Shown one piece after another: positions 15,951 through 25,387 of a stretch of DNA of 64,000 nucleotides (positions are counted from its first letter, which is position 1; each line of letters opens with the position of its first letter). The notes under the pieces are model-generated. The model had not been told where the DNA came from. It ran no database searches and saw nothing but the letters and a program-made list of their open reading frames with translations. The DNA is from Cryobacterium sp. SO1 (GTDB lineage Bacteria; Actinomycetota; Actinomycetes; Actinomycetales; Microbacteriaceae): contig NZ_CP067394.1 in assembly GCF_004210215.2 (NCBI RefSeq), forward strand, positions 2,170,001 to 2,234,000. Direction: 5' to 3'. A program made the translations under genes and the position numbers.

Positions 15951-18608
15951 TCAGGAGCTCAGCCATGTGACAAAGCGCTGCCAGGAGCTCTTCTTGGCCG
16001 GCGCAGCTGGGGTCGTGGATGCGGTCGCCGACCTCGTGGCAGTGCGCGATGAGCGCGCGGTAGTTGGTCGCGGTGGACAAGGTTTCTTTGTCGCAGTCTG
16101 GTGAGACTTCGGGATATCAAGCCCCTTGGAGATGAACCACCGCTCATGATCAAAAGTGATGAATGGCTGGCGACACTCGAGGCAGAGCCTTTTGGGGTTG
16201 AGCTCCGCAGCCTTCTTGACGCACGCACCGCAGCGTCCATAGGTCAGTTCGGTTTTCGCCGACGGCGTCTTGCAGTCCTTGCACGGAACCGGCTGACAGT
16301 TTGAGCATTGGCCATCGACCAGATAGATCCGAGCAACTTCCCTACTGCAACTATCGCACGTCGCAAAGTTGCGTATGCGGTTGCAGTCGTGGCAACGACC
16401 ATCCGTGAGCGCGTCGGCAGATTTTGGCTTGCCGCAGTCCGTGCATCTTGATTTGCTCTGGTTGCAGTCATAGCAAACGCTGGGTTCGTAGTAGGAGTGG
16501 TTCTCGTCGTCCCACCTGCCGACGATTGCGTTCGGCCGCTTACACTGCTGGCAGTCGCGGATAGGCGTGTCCGGACGGTACGCACGGAATCGAAACGGGT
16601 AGACATCGTTCGACATCGGGTCGAAGTCGTCATTGCCACCAAAGAAGTTGCGGTACTCGCGGAAGGCCGCGAGCCACTCACTTGCGGTCGGGCGACGATC
16701 GTAGCGCGAGCCACCCTGACGCTGGAAAGTGTTCCAGAACAGCCGCTTCACTTGGACCGGAATGTGGCTCCACATGAACTTCCAGCTTCCCTCAGGCTGA
16801 TCCTGGTCGGACGGTCCCTGGAACTGAAACGCAAACTTTCCTTCTTTGATCAAGGCTGCGAAATCGCCACCATCGGCTCCGGCACGTGCATAGGGGAACT
16901 GACCCGTGATGAGAATCATGAAGAGCATTGTTGCAACAGCGAACCGTTCCTCCTCGACGGTGCGCAGCACATCTGCGTAATCACCTGTGATTGAGGACGC
17001 CGTAAACATGGCCGTACCCACGGGGCAGGGGTATCCCTCCACCTGCCACGAATCGGCATCGATGATCCAAACGTTCTTGTGCTCATCGACCATTAGATTC
17101 TTCGGATTGATGTCGCCGAGGAGGATGTTCAACGAGTGAAGGTAGGCGACCTTCTCCAGAAAAGAAACGCAAACATCCACGAGATCCGCTTTGGTCCAGG
17201 TCGGGTACACCCGTCTGAAGCGAGCTGGGCGCATGATCGTCGCCTGGAGCTCCTTCCCAGAGGCCCGCGGCATTGCGTATCCGACGAAGTTGCCGTCGCT
17301 GTTCGTGACAATGTTCGTCGGGAACCCGATGCCTTGCGATCCAAGTTCGTGCGAAATCAGAAGTTCGAGCTTTGCCTTTCGGTGTTCGGTTCGGTGATCC
17401 TTGTCAAAGATCTTGACGACCTGGCTTTTATCGCCCTGGACAGCATAGACGGACCCCTCGCCCCCCTCGCCGATCAGGTCACCCAGGACAAGCGCGTGTC
17501 GGGAGTGTTGTGACTCTGCGATCACACTGGCACCGGCGCTGGGGATGACAGCGGCTAGAAGCAGCTGGTCCTTCGGCTTGAGCGCCATAACACGCTTGAA
17601 GGCCCCGTCCGCTGGTTGTGGAGCGGAACTCGTTTCTACTCTCGCGTCGCGCCGGCCACCAAGCTTCGGAACGATGTCGGTGACGCCGAATGTGTGCCTG
17701 AACGTTTCTAGCAGGGGCGCTAGCGTCTGCACCTCGGCGTAGTCTTTGGGCTTTGCGAGCCCCTCCTCGATGTGCCGGGTGATCCGGGCGAGCTTCCTAG
17801 CAGCACGTTCGTACAAGTCCCTATCGGCATCCAGTGCGATCCGACCATCAGCACATACGGTGCCTGCCACAAGTTGATGCTTCGCTTCGGACGCGAGCAA
17901 CCTGATGCGAAGGCGCAACGTGATGTCGTTGGTCAACAAGCACATGTCGTATTGGTCGCTGAAATGGGTGAAGAGATCGACGAACAAGTCGTCTGCGTAA
18001 GGGTTCGACCCATCGCCAAGGTCCTTGCGGATGAGCCCGTGGGCGGCGCCAGACTCCAAAGCCGTAAGCCACTGGCCAGCACGATGCACTGCAGCCGCAC
18101 GTTCCTCAGTGAACAGGGACGCATCCAGGCTGCTCTGCTTATAGAGCTCATCGACGACCTTGGACGGGACCACGATCCCATTGCCGTTTCTGATGGCGAC
18201 ATCCTTACAACGCCCGAAAAGCCTCTTGAGACCTGCTGAGCGTTCAGTATCGGTATCCATGAAGACGTTCGTATCGATGAAGAGCCGATGGCCGGTCGCG
18301 ACGAAATCCTCTGGCGCAAGGACGGTTGCTACGAGGGGATCTGCGTAGCGCCCAGTCGGAATTACGCCGATCGGCGGGCGCGCTGCTGGCGCAGGTCCTG
18401 CCGCGGGAACTGTTGGCATGCGTGGCGCTGGAGCAGTTGACGCGCCGCCCTCAGCGGCCAGGGCGATACGCAGCCTTCGTGCCACAGGCGGACTGATCGA
18501 CGAAGACGGCCCCTTCACAAACTCACCCATTTCCTTGAGTCTCGTGAGCGCGACACTCGTGTCTACACCAAGCTCGCATGCAATCTCATGGACACGTGGA
18601 TTCGCCAC
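15951..18608 (-). CDS. PIN nuclease - Ser/Thr kinase - cysteine-ribbon fusion protein
   Basis: 885 residues from a GTG with GGAGGAG upstream. Residues 1-50 resemble the IF2 N-terminal HTH ([11 protein letters not shown]...ALTRLKEMG) and a Pro/Ala linker follows. A PIN-like domain spans about 105-250, with acidic residues D112 (LFIDTN), E154 (VVDEL) and D228 (LLTND). A protein kinase spans about 375-650: Gly loop [10 protein letters not shown] (379-388), K399, catalytic D499 with N504 (GDINPKN) and D517 in the DFG position (IDAD). From 686 to 812 there are about nine CxxC-type pairs, probably zinc ribbons, then a Thr/Ala-rich tail. All kinase and nuclease key residues appear present. It heads the kinase/vWA/PP2C set. 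The closest known idea is the TerY-P kinase; the PIN fusion is unfamiliar to me. Confidence 0.85.
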   Translation of the reverse strand: MANPRVHEIACELGVDTSVALTRLKEMGEFVKGPSSSISPPVARRLRIALAAEGGASTAPAPRMPTVPAAGPAPAARPPIGVIPTGRYADPLVATVLAPEDFVATGHRLFIDTNVFMDTDTERSAGLKRLFGRCKDVAIRNGNGIVVPSKVVDELYKQSSLDASLFTEERAAAVHRAGQWLTALESGAAHGLIRKDLGDGSNPYADDLFVDLFTHFSDQYDMCLLTNDITLRLRIRLLASEAKHQLVAGTVCADGRIALDADRDLYERAARKLARITRHIEEGLAKPKDYAEVQTLAPLLETFRHTFGVTDIVPKLGGRRDARVETSSAPQPADGAFKRVMALKPKDQLLLAAVIPSAGASVIAESQHSRHALVLGDLIGEGGEGSVYAVQGDKSQVVKIFDKDHRTEHRKAKLELLISHELGSQGIGFPTNIVTNSDGNFVGYAMPRASGKELQATIMRPARFRRVYPTWTKADLVDVCVSFLEKVAYLHSLNILLGDINPKNLMVDEHKNVWIIDADSWQVEGYPCPVGTAMFTASSITGDYADVLRTVEEERFAVATMLFMILITGQFPYARAGADGGDFAALIKEGKFAFQFQGPSDQDQPEGSWKFMWSHIPVQVKRLFWNTFQRQGGSRYDRRPTASEWLAAFREYRNFFGGNDDFDPMSNDVYPFRFRAYRPDTPIRDCQQCKRPNAIVGRWDDENHSYYEPSVCYDCNQSKSRCTDCGKPKSADALTDGRCHDCNRIRNFATCDSCSREVARIYLVDGQCSNCQPVPCKDCKTPSAKTELTYGRCGACVKKAAELNPKRLCLECRQPFITFDHERWFISKGLDIPKSHQTATKKPCPPRPTTARSSRTATRSATASTTPAAPAKKSSWQRFVTWLSS

Positions 18609-18609
18609 T

Positions 18610-19038
18610 TCACTCCTCCTTTTGACCGCTAGTGCGGAAAGAAACGTTGCTATGGAAGCTCGCGGCCGAACGAGAGGAGAACTCGGTGAGCAGTTCTGCC
18701 GCCCTTGCCTGGCTCACCTGGCGAGCACGCTGAAAGGCAACCAGTTCATCAGCAGGTATGCGGCTATGTGTACCGACTCTCACCGCTCCGATGTTGCCTG
18801 CGTCGATCAGTTTCATCAGCGTCGCACGAGAGATGCCGAGCATGGCCGAGGCTTCTGTAGTTGTGTAGAGCTCTTTGACAGGAACGACCACGGCACCGGC
18901 CCCGCGCTCTGCCTCAAGGAGCCGCAGGACATTCTCAGCGGTCGCGCGCGAGATTGTGAGCGTTACAGCCACGGGATCGCTTGATCCTTGGAGCGCACTG
19001 CGCAGCGCGTCGGTCGCGTTTTCTTTGTACTCAGACAT
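18610..19038 (-). CDS. Excisionase-type HTH protein, possible antitoxin or regulator
   Basis: 142 residues from the ATG at 19038. After an amphipathic N-terminus the MerR/Xis-like HTH is clear: [23 protein letters not shown], then [22 protein letters not shown] (about residues 60-105). In actinobacteria such HTH proteins are often the antitoxin or regulator placed immediately before a PIN-domain toxin. Here the next gene, one base downstream, encodes a PIN-kinase fusion, which fits that pattern (inference). The frame is open to 19506 but the extra part is antisense to the DUF1643 gene. Confidence 0.8.
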   Translation of the reverse strand: MSEYKENATDALRSALQGSSDPVAVTLTISRATAENVLRLLEAERGAGAVVVPVKELYTTTEASAMLGISRATLMKLIDAGNIGAVRVGTHSRIPADELVAFQRARQVSQARAAELLTEFSSRSAASFHSNVSFRTSGQKEE

Positions 19039-19229
19039 ATCGCCTCCATCGCTGCAATAGTGACTAACTGCTGTAACTGTATCGTACGTGTCGTATTTTT
19101 GATACCGATTTCTGGGCTCAAATGTGAACGAATGCCTACCTGACGGTAAGACCAAACGTGATGAGCGCTGCGCACCTGCCCGGTGTGTCTTCTCGAGTGC
19201 CGCTAGGGCAGCACGCCATTGACTGTCGA

Positions 19230-19739
19230 TTAGGACGCGATGTCCCGGACCGCCCTTGAAGACTCCCCGCAGAGTTCGACGGGCAGCAGCACCGTCGCGA
19301 GCACATCGGCAAAGACAGAGCCCGGGACGCTCTTGAAGGTGAGCCTGTGCCACCGGGACGGATGCCGCGGCGGGAGTTCGACACTCCAGATCGGTGACTC
19401 CCTCCCCCGCAGCTCGCCCCAGAGCCAGTCGATCTGGTCGCGGTAGTGGCCCCTCGCTGGTCCGGACGGTTCGCTGACCCCATAGCCGAGGACCACACCG
19501 TGACACGCATCGAGGCCCTTGCTAATTGCTGGCCGCGACTCGAGCCACGGTTCAGGGTCTGCGCCGGCCGTGGTCATGCCGTTGGTCCTGAACGTTGGGA
19601 CGTTCAAGACATTCACGACAGCCACGCGCTGAAAGCCGAGTATCTCCCGAGCCAGCTCAAGCCGTTTGAGCGTGCGCTCTCCAGAGGTCTCCGGTGGCGT
19701 CGCCAGGATTGCGAGCAATACCTTCTCTGGAACTGTCAT
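19230..19739 (-). CDS. DUF1643-like protein
   Basis: 169 residues. Segments such as RLELAREILGFQRVAVVNVLN, the DACHGVVLGYG strand and a PSRWHRLTFK C-terminal part resemble DUF1643 proteins, whose activity is not known. Its start overlaps the brxHI stop by four bases, so the two are coupled. A 190-base gap separates it from the HTH gene, so the kinase cluster probably has its own promoter. Assignment to DUF1643 is by overall pattern and is moderately sure. Confidence 0.6.
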   Translation of the reverse strand: MTVPEKVLLAILATPPETSGERTLKRLELAREILGFQRVAVVNVLNVPTFRTNGMTTAGADPEPWLESRPAISKGLDACHGVVLGYGVSEPSGPARGHYRDQIDWLWGELRGRESPIWSVELPPRHPSRWHRLTFKSVPGSVFADVLATVLLPVELCGESSRAVRDIAS

Positions 19740-21817
19740 TCACGGGCCGCCGCAATCACGATCTTCTGCGCCACGATGTCCCGCGCGCCCGTACGGTCCA
19801 CGAACCGCTCGGCGAGCGTCGCGCTCGCCAGCCCCGGAGGCAACGCCGCCGAGAACTTCAGCCCCTCCACCGCCTCGGGGCTGATTACCGGAAGCGCCGT
19901 CTCAACATCGGCCCGGCGGATGTCGTCGATGCCAAAGTGCAGCGGCAAACGGATATTGAGGTTGTCGGCCCCTGCATCATCGGGATACCCCAGAGCGCTA
20001 AGCAGAGTCTCGTTCGCTCGCAGTCCCGACCAGGTCCACAGCGTCAGCTCCTTCGCCCCGCGTGAGAGGACGAGCCCGTCGTGGTCGACGGCGTCCGCGA
20101 GGTCGTCGCGCAAGCCCGCCATCCGGTCGACTCCGCGTTTGGACAGTGTGACGTCAGGATTCGCACCGAGAAGCACATCACGGCTGGCCCGCACCATCTC
20201 GAACCCCTCGGCGATGGGCGCGCTCGGCCACCGAACCTTGCCCTTCTCGGGCTGCTCGCTTACGAGCACCTCATGGCGCTCCCAGTCCACCGATTCGACC
20301 TTCCACGCGCGCCCCGCCAGGAGTAGCGGCTTCGGCGAATCGGTGCGGTGCCCCGCGAGGGAGAGCGGTGAGACTGATCCGATCTCGCGCCGACCGGCGA
20401 CAACCTTCAGTTCCAGGTCGGCGATGAACGACGTCAGCAGATCCATGAAGTAGCGCCGCCCAAATTCGCGTTCGGCCTCGGGCCCGATGAAGAGCATGCC
20501 AGAGTCTTCCGTCAAGAAGTCATGAGCGCGCAGGTGGTCCAGAACCATCGCGGCATCGTCCATGACACCCAAACCTGACCACCATTCGGGCCAGGTGCCG
20601 GCGCCGAAGCGTCCTTCCTGCAAGGCCAGCGCCAGCAGCTGCTGGGCTGCAATGTGACGGGGTGACGGCGGCGGAACCACGGGCTCGACGAACCCGCGAC
20701 CCCAGAGGACGAGGAGGCCCGACGCCCTCAGGAAGGTTGCCGGCTCTGTCGCGAGGAAGAGCGCGTTGCGAGCCGTCCCCGGCCGTCGGCCAGTACGCCC
20801 CAGCCGCTGCAAGAACGAAGCGACCGATCGCGGTGCGTCAATCTGGATCATCCGGTCGAGATCGCCGATGTCGATGCCGAGTTCGAGAGTGGATGTGGCG
20901 ACGATGACGCAGTCGCGAGCCTCCGCGAATGCGCGCTCGCTCTGGCGGCGCTCATCGGCCGACAACGACGAGTGCGACACGAAGGTGGTCACGCCGCGCT
21001 GGCGCAATTCGAACGCAAGCTCCTCGGCCTGCGCCCGCGCCTCGCAGAAGACCAGTCGCTTTTCGCCGCGATGCAGGCGTGAGATCACCAATGCGGCGTT
21101 TGCCACTGACCCGACGTAGTCGAGCGTGACCTCGGGCGGGGCGCTGTTCGCCGCCACTTCGTCCAGGAGCACGCGAGATGGCCGCTCCGCTGCAGCGCCC
21201 GAGCCCTGCATCCAGTGGAGCATCTGGTCGGGGTTCCCGACCGTGGCCGACAGCCCGACGCGCTGGATCGGCTGATTCGCGAGCCGCTGAATGCGCTCGA
21301 GCACCGCCAAGAGGTGCCAGCCGCGGTCGGCGCCGGCGAAAGCGTGGAGCTCATCAATCACGATCGAACGCACGCCACGGAAGAGCGCATGGTGATCGAC
21401 GCGCCGGGACACGAGCATGGCCTCCAACGATTCCGGCGTGGTGAGCAGGATGTCCGGCGGGTCCGCGAGCATCCGTCGCCGCTCACCGTCCGACACGTCG
21501 CCGTGCCACAGCCCGACCGTGCGCCCCAACCAATGGCCGTAGCCGTCCAGACGTGGCTTGAGGTTGTTCAAGAGAGCGCGCAACGGCGTCACGTAGAGCA
21601 CGGACAGCCCGCTCCAATTCGATTCCACCATCTCCGACAGGAGCGGAAAGATCGCCGCTTCCGTCTTGCCGCCGGCGGTCGGAGCGACGAGTAGGCAGTC
21701 GGCGCCGGACCGAATCGGCGCTACCGCGGACTGCTGCAGCGGGCGCAGGTTCTGCCACCCCAGCGAATTGACGATGTGGTACTCAAGCGCGGGATTGAGA
21801 CCGGTACCGGCGGCCAA
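19736..21817 (-). CDS. brxHI: BREX-type Lhr-like DEAD/DEAH helicase BrxHI
   Basis: 693 residues, superfamily 2 helicase: Q-like LRPLQQ, Walker A APTAGGKT (45-52), VTPLRAL, DELH (motif II), LSAT (motif III), TSTLELGIDIGDLD (V) and QRLGRTGRR (VI), followed by a winged helix and a long C-terminal domain as in Lhr. In type 2 BREX the order pglZ-brxD-brxHI is typical, and the same order is seen here, with brxD ending two bases upstream. It starts at TTG (21817). The gene looks intact, unlike its BREX neighbours. Confidence 0.85.
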   Translation of the reverse strand: MAAGTGLNPALEYHIVNSLGWQNLRPLQQSAVAPIRSGADCLLVAPTAGGKTEAAIFPLLSEMVESNWSGLSVLYVTPLRALLNNLKPRLDGYGHWLGRTVGLWHGDVSDGERRRMLADPPDILLTTPESLEAMLVSRRVDHHALFRGVRSIVIDELHAFAGADRGWHLLAVLERIQRLANQPIQRVGLSATVGNPDQMLHWMQGSGAAAERPSRVLLDEVAANSAPPEVTLDYVGSVANAALVISRLHRGEKRLVFCEARAQAEELAFELRQRGVTTFVSHSSLSADERRQSERAFAEARDCVIVATSTLELGIDIGDLDRMIQIDAPRSVASFLQRLGRTGRRPGTARNALFLATEPATFLRASGLLVLWGRGFVEPVVPPPSPRHIAAQQLLALALQEGRFGAGTWPEWWSGLGVMDDAAMVLDHLRAHDFLTEDSGMLFIGPEAEREFGRRYFMDLLTSFIADLELKVVAGRREIGSVSPLSLAGHRTDSPKPLLLAGRAWKVESVDWERHEVLVSEQPEKGKVRWPSAPIAEGFEMVRASRDVLLGANPDVTLSKRGVDRMAGLRDDLADAVDHDGLVLSRGAKELTLWTWSGLRANETLLSALGYPDDAGADNLNIRLPLHFGIDDIRRADVETALPVISPEAVEGLKFSAALPPGLASATLAERFVDRTGARDIVAQKIVIAAARE

Positions 21818-21819
21818 GC

Positions 21820-23156
21820 TCAGAGATCCAGGTCGACGTCATCGACCGAGGAGGCACCCCGAAGGTCGCCCAGGTGCGCTGCTTCGCGCTCCAGGTCATT
21901 CAGTTCGTTGGCCGACACGGTCAGTGGGTAGTCCCGCCGCGGCCGGTAGTCGTCGAACTGGTCGACGCGATCCATCACGTCGATCAGTTTGCGGAGATAC
22001 AGGCGCGGTGCCACTCCCACGCGGCCACCCAGTTGCCCCGCCACGGCCTGTGCCAGCTCAGCGACGTAGTCATCATCGACGAGCGTGCTCACACGGTCGT
22101 TAGCGTCAGCTCCAGCCGCGTAGATATTGCGCACGCGGATACCCAGTTCGCGTAGCGAATCCTGGGTGAAACCCGTCAGCCTGAGCTGAGGAGCCCGGGG
22201 GTTGTCGAACCGAGGGTCCCCGAGAAATCTGCCGATATTCTCTGCGCCAACGGCGGGAGTCGCTGCAGGCCCTGCTGGCCATCGAAGAAGGCCGGGGTTC
22301 CCGTGATCACGAGATACAGCCCGGGGAAACGTCCCGAGTCAATCTCGTCCACCAACTGCCGCAACGCATTCAGCGACTTCTCGCGCACGTCGGATCGGAC
22401 ACGCTGGAGAGTCTCGACCTCGTCGAGAATCACGATCAGGCCGCAATAGTCGGAGTCTCGCAGCACCGTGAGCAATCCCTGCAGAAACCCGAGGGCACCA
22501 AAGTGGTCGAGCTCCCCTCTGACCCCTGCAAGGCGCCGAACGGATGCCGCGACGTGCGGTTGGCCACCCAGCCAAGACAACAGACCGTCGGCCTGGGTGA
22601 TATCACCGTTCAGTGTCGCGGCCCGATAGCCGCGGAGCGCGGTAGCAAAAGCTGGGGCGGCCTTGCTGACGGCGACGAGTCGGCGCTCGAGGAGCGCATC
22701 CGTGGCGGCGGCGACGGCGGCCGAATCTGCCGCGTCCGTTCCGGCTTCAATCACGTCGGATTCGAGGACGTGCAGCCAACCGTCGATGATCTCCCGGAAC
22801 GCGCTGGGTTGGGCCTCCGAGGTGGTGAGGTTCTCGATGATGCGTCGGTAGATCGTTTCCAGCCGGTGCAGCGGCGTCTCCGTTTCGGAGATCTGCACTT
22901 CGGTGGTGGCGAAGCCTTTGCGCTTGGCAGTCTCACTCAGCCATCGGGCGAAGAAGGTCTTGCCCGAACCGTACTCGCCACGGATCGCCTTGAACTGGGC
23001 ACCGCCGGCAGCCGTGGACTCCAGCTCGGCGTTGATGGTGGCCTCGAAGCGTTCCAGGCCCACCGCCATCACGTCGAGACCACGTTGGGGCACCGTTCCG
23101 CGACGCAAGGCGTCGATGATGTCCCGGCGTCTCCGGGGGCTCAGCGCCACGGTCAT
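21820..23156 (-). pseudogene. brxD: BREX ATPase brxD, split by a one-base frameshift
   Basis: The first frame (22176-23156) has Walker A GEYGSGKT (60-67), Walker B LIVILDEVET and the GTPAFFDGQQGLQRLPPLAQR segment. The frame then breaks. The next frame continues as DPRFDNPRAPQLRLTGFT...IRVRNIYAAG and ends at 21820, which is the expected BrxD C-terminus. The change lies at a run of four C (plus strand 22218-22221, G on the coding strand), where a fifth base would restore the frame. It could be a true inactivation, a slippage switch or an assembly error. It overlaps the pglZ stop. Confidence 0.8.
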
Positions 23157-24145
23157 GCGCTCTGACCGAGCCCGAACTGTTCGCGCAGCAGGGAGCTATC
23201 GAGCAGGACGGTCTTCCCGTCGGTGTCGGTGGCGACCACTTCATAGCCCTCGACGTTCAGCAGGCGTCGCAACATGGCCAGTGTCGGCTCAATAGCGTTT
23301 GCCGCAATGCCGGCGGTGGCCGCGAGCGTATCTTTGTGAACCCGACCGTCGTGGCTGAGTAATAGGTCGAGCATCGCCGCGACGACGGCGGAATTGAGAG
23401 CGCCGCGCCCCGCCCGAAGCTGTTGTCCCACGAAAATTTCGCTCTCGATGACGCGCCGAGTCAACGACAATCCGACGGGGGTGTTATCAGCCGGTACCTC
23501 AAGGTCAAAGGCCATCTGGGAGGGTGCCTCAACGGTCTTCTTCGCTGGCTTGGTTGCGACAGACGTGAGCGGCACGGATGAAACCGTTCGGCTGGCCTCG
23601 TTCCACCACACGGGGGTCTGCGGCACAGCATCGACCCAGCCGGTGACACTGGGCTGCTCCTGCCGCCGGAAGACGAGCACGGGAATGGTGAGTTCGGCCA
23701 GGCTCGCCCCGCCGTGGTACCCGGCGGCCTTCGCGGTGTACCGCAGGCCTTCTGCACGGGCGAGGATGGCGCTGCCGCCCGCGGTGAGCACCCGCGAACC
23801 GGTAACCATAACTTCATCACTCGCCAGGGCGCCACTATCAACACTGCGCCAGCGCGCGCCGGCGCCCGCGACCGGGCGGGGCTCGCCACCTCGTTCAATG
23901 ACATGGCCATGGTCAGAGGTCAGGATCACGACACGGCCGGCCAGGGCCGCCTCATTGAGTAGTGCACGCAGGTGTTGTATCTGTGGAAGTGTCCAGCGCG
24001 TTCCGCCCGGATCGTGCTTGGCGAGGGCGTCGTCGATGGTGTTCAAGACGACACCGACGACCCGTTGCCGGCGATCGGCGATCGCGGTTGTCACCGGTGC
24101 GGGCAGGAGTACGAGGTCGCCACAGCCGGATGCAGACCAGGAAAG
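23153..24145 (-). pseudogene. pglZ: pglZ, C-terminal part only (BREX alkaline-phosphatase-like protein)
   Basis: The coding frame reads VVGVVLNTIDDAL..HD then VVILTSDHGHVIERGG, a late segment of the alkaline phosphatase superfamily metal site found in PglZ. A long C-terminal part follows, ending at 23153 and overlapping the brxD start. Upstream of about 24110-24150 the similarity stops and the frame runs antisense through a conjugation gene. The N-terminal half and the pglW, pglX and pglY genes are absent. The fragment has no start of its own, so the BREX system cannot be complete. Confidence 0.8.
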
Positions 24146-24155
24146 GCGCAATGAG

Positions 24156-24422
24156 ATGGACATCTTTCCCGACTTCGGCGCCGTCGGCGGCGCTGCGGAA
24201 TTGCAGAGCATCGTCGGCGCGCTGCTGACATTCGTGCTCATCATGGCTGTGCTCATGATGATCATCAGCGGGGTCACCTGGGCTCTCGCCTCGGCGAACG
24301 GCAACTTCCAGACCGCCACCCGGGCTCGGATGGGACTGTTAGTAGCTTGCGGCGCAGCAGCCCTTGCGGGCAGCGGCGTCGCATGGGTCAACTTCCTACT
24401 CGACGTTGGCTCAACGCTTTAA
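24156..24422 (+). CDS. DUF6112-like small membrane protein (T4SS component, first copy)
   Basis: 88 residues from an ATG preceded by GGAAAGG. Two transmembrane helices (about 18-42 and 58-82) are joined by a short loop holding an ASANGNFQTATRARMG segment, with the pattern G.LVACGAAALAG before the second helix. It is a clear relative of the protein at 27094. Both resemble DUF6112, found at the head of actinobacterial conjugation operons and comparable in size to VirB2/TrbC pilin-like proteins (inference). It is the first gene after the pglZ junction. Confidence 0.75.
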   Translation: MDIFPDFGAVGGAAELQSIVGALLTFVLIMAVLMMIISGVTWALASANGNFQTATRARMGLLVACGAAALAGSGVAWVNFLLDVGSTL

Positions 24423-24567
24423 CGGGCAAACCTCACGCCGAGGCACGAGAAACTGAGAATCCTCGCCAATCCGTAATCCCGATTTGGGGTTTCTCATAAG
24501 TAACGGTGAGTACCGCCCTGTGGTTATGAGGCAGAGTGACGCTCCGGATTGCCCAGAAGGCTAACTC

Positions 24568-25155
24568 TCACGGCGACCCGCTTGCGGCTGAATTGCTCGT
24601 CGTGGACGCCGGGTGCCAGGGTGCGTGCCACTCGTACTTCCTTGCTAAAGCGTCGAAATCCAAGGTCAGCGCTTCCTCGAGCTGAGGGGTAGTTTCGTTA
24701 ATGCGCATTCCCATCACTTCTCGGCCGGTCAGCTTTGTATTGGGCCACGCAAGATCTCGCCGCGCTTCGATCATGAAATCAGAGACGAGTCGGATGATGA
24801 TCATTGACGGCGGGTTGGTGCTCGATGCAACCCGGAATCTGTAGAACGCCCGCACCGCGTCGTCGGAACCCCATACCGAAACAAACGTCTGGAAGTCGGA
24901 CATGACCTCCCCCGCCCCAGCGAGCGCCGCTTCCGTCTTGCCCGGTGTCATCATGTCCCCGAGCACTTCAAGCATCGGCTGGTAGAGCTCAAACTTCTTC
25001 TGAGCTATGCGCTCTTCGAGAGCCCGTAATCGCGCCGCCTCATGTTCCGCCGCCTTTGCTCGACCAGCAGAACGCGCCGCCCAGATGCCTGCAAAGACAC
25101 TCACTACCGCCGGAAGCGCAATCGTGAGGATTTGGATCCAAAGAGGAAGGGTCAT
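24568..25155 (-). CDS. Hypothetical protein with N-terminal membrane helix and coiled coil
   Basis: 195 residues. A hydrophobic segment at about 5-27 is followed by an Ala/Glu/Arg-rich coiled coil (about 28-60) and a helical domain with KKFELYQPMLEVLGDMM. The remainder is globular, with no motif I can name. It lies opposite to the conjugation genes, next to another minus-strand cargo gene, and has somewhat lower GC. Single-pass proteins of this shape are common on mobile elements, but no function can be assigned. Confidence 0.7.
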   Translation of the reverse strand: MTLPLWIQILTIALPAVVSVFAGIWAARSAGRAKAAEHEAARLRALEERIAQKKFELYQPMLEVLGDMMTPGKTEAALAGAGEVMSDFQTFVSVWGSDDAVRAFYRFRVASSTNPPSMIIIRLVSDFMIEARRDLAWPNTKLTGREVMGMRINETTPQLEEALTLDFDALARKYEWHAPWHPASTTSNSAASGSP

Positions 25156-25387
25156 GTGCGAAGCCTATCTACGGGCGAAGGGCGCGTGTTTGCCGAGTGC
25201 GAAGCAAATGTCGGGTGCCAATCCGGCCATCCGGTCCGGACCGGATAACGCGCGAATCACACCTTTCGTGGGAAGGCCTCAGCCAATAGACGAGACGCCG
25301 CGTTTCGAATGAGGAACCGTCAGCGGGACATCGGTGCGTACGGTCAGGGATCCTCCGGCGGACGTTAGCTACGCAGCGCCGAGCCCT

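Noticed and set aside
15951..18608. Kinase as PglW of the BREX system
   Set aside because: It lies downstream of brxHI rather than upstream of pglX, and its PIN and ribbon domains and vWA/PP2C neighbours point to a TerY-P-like set.
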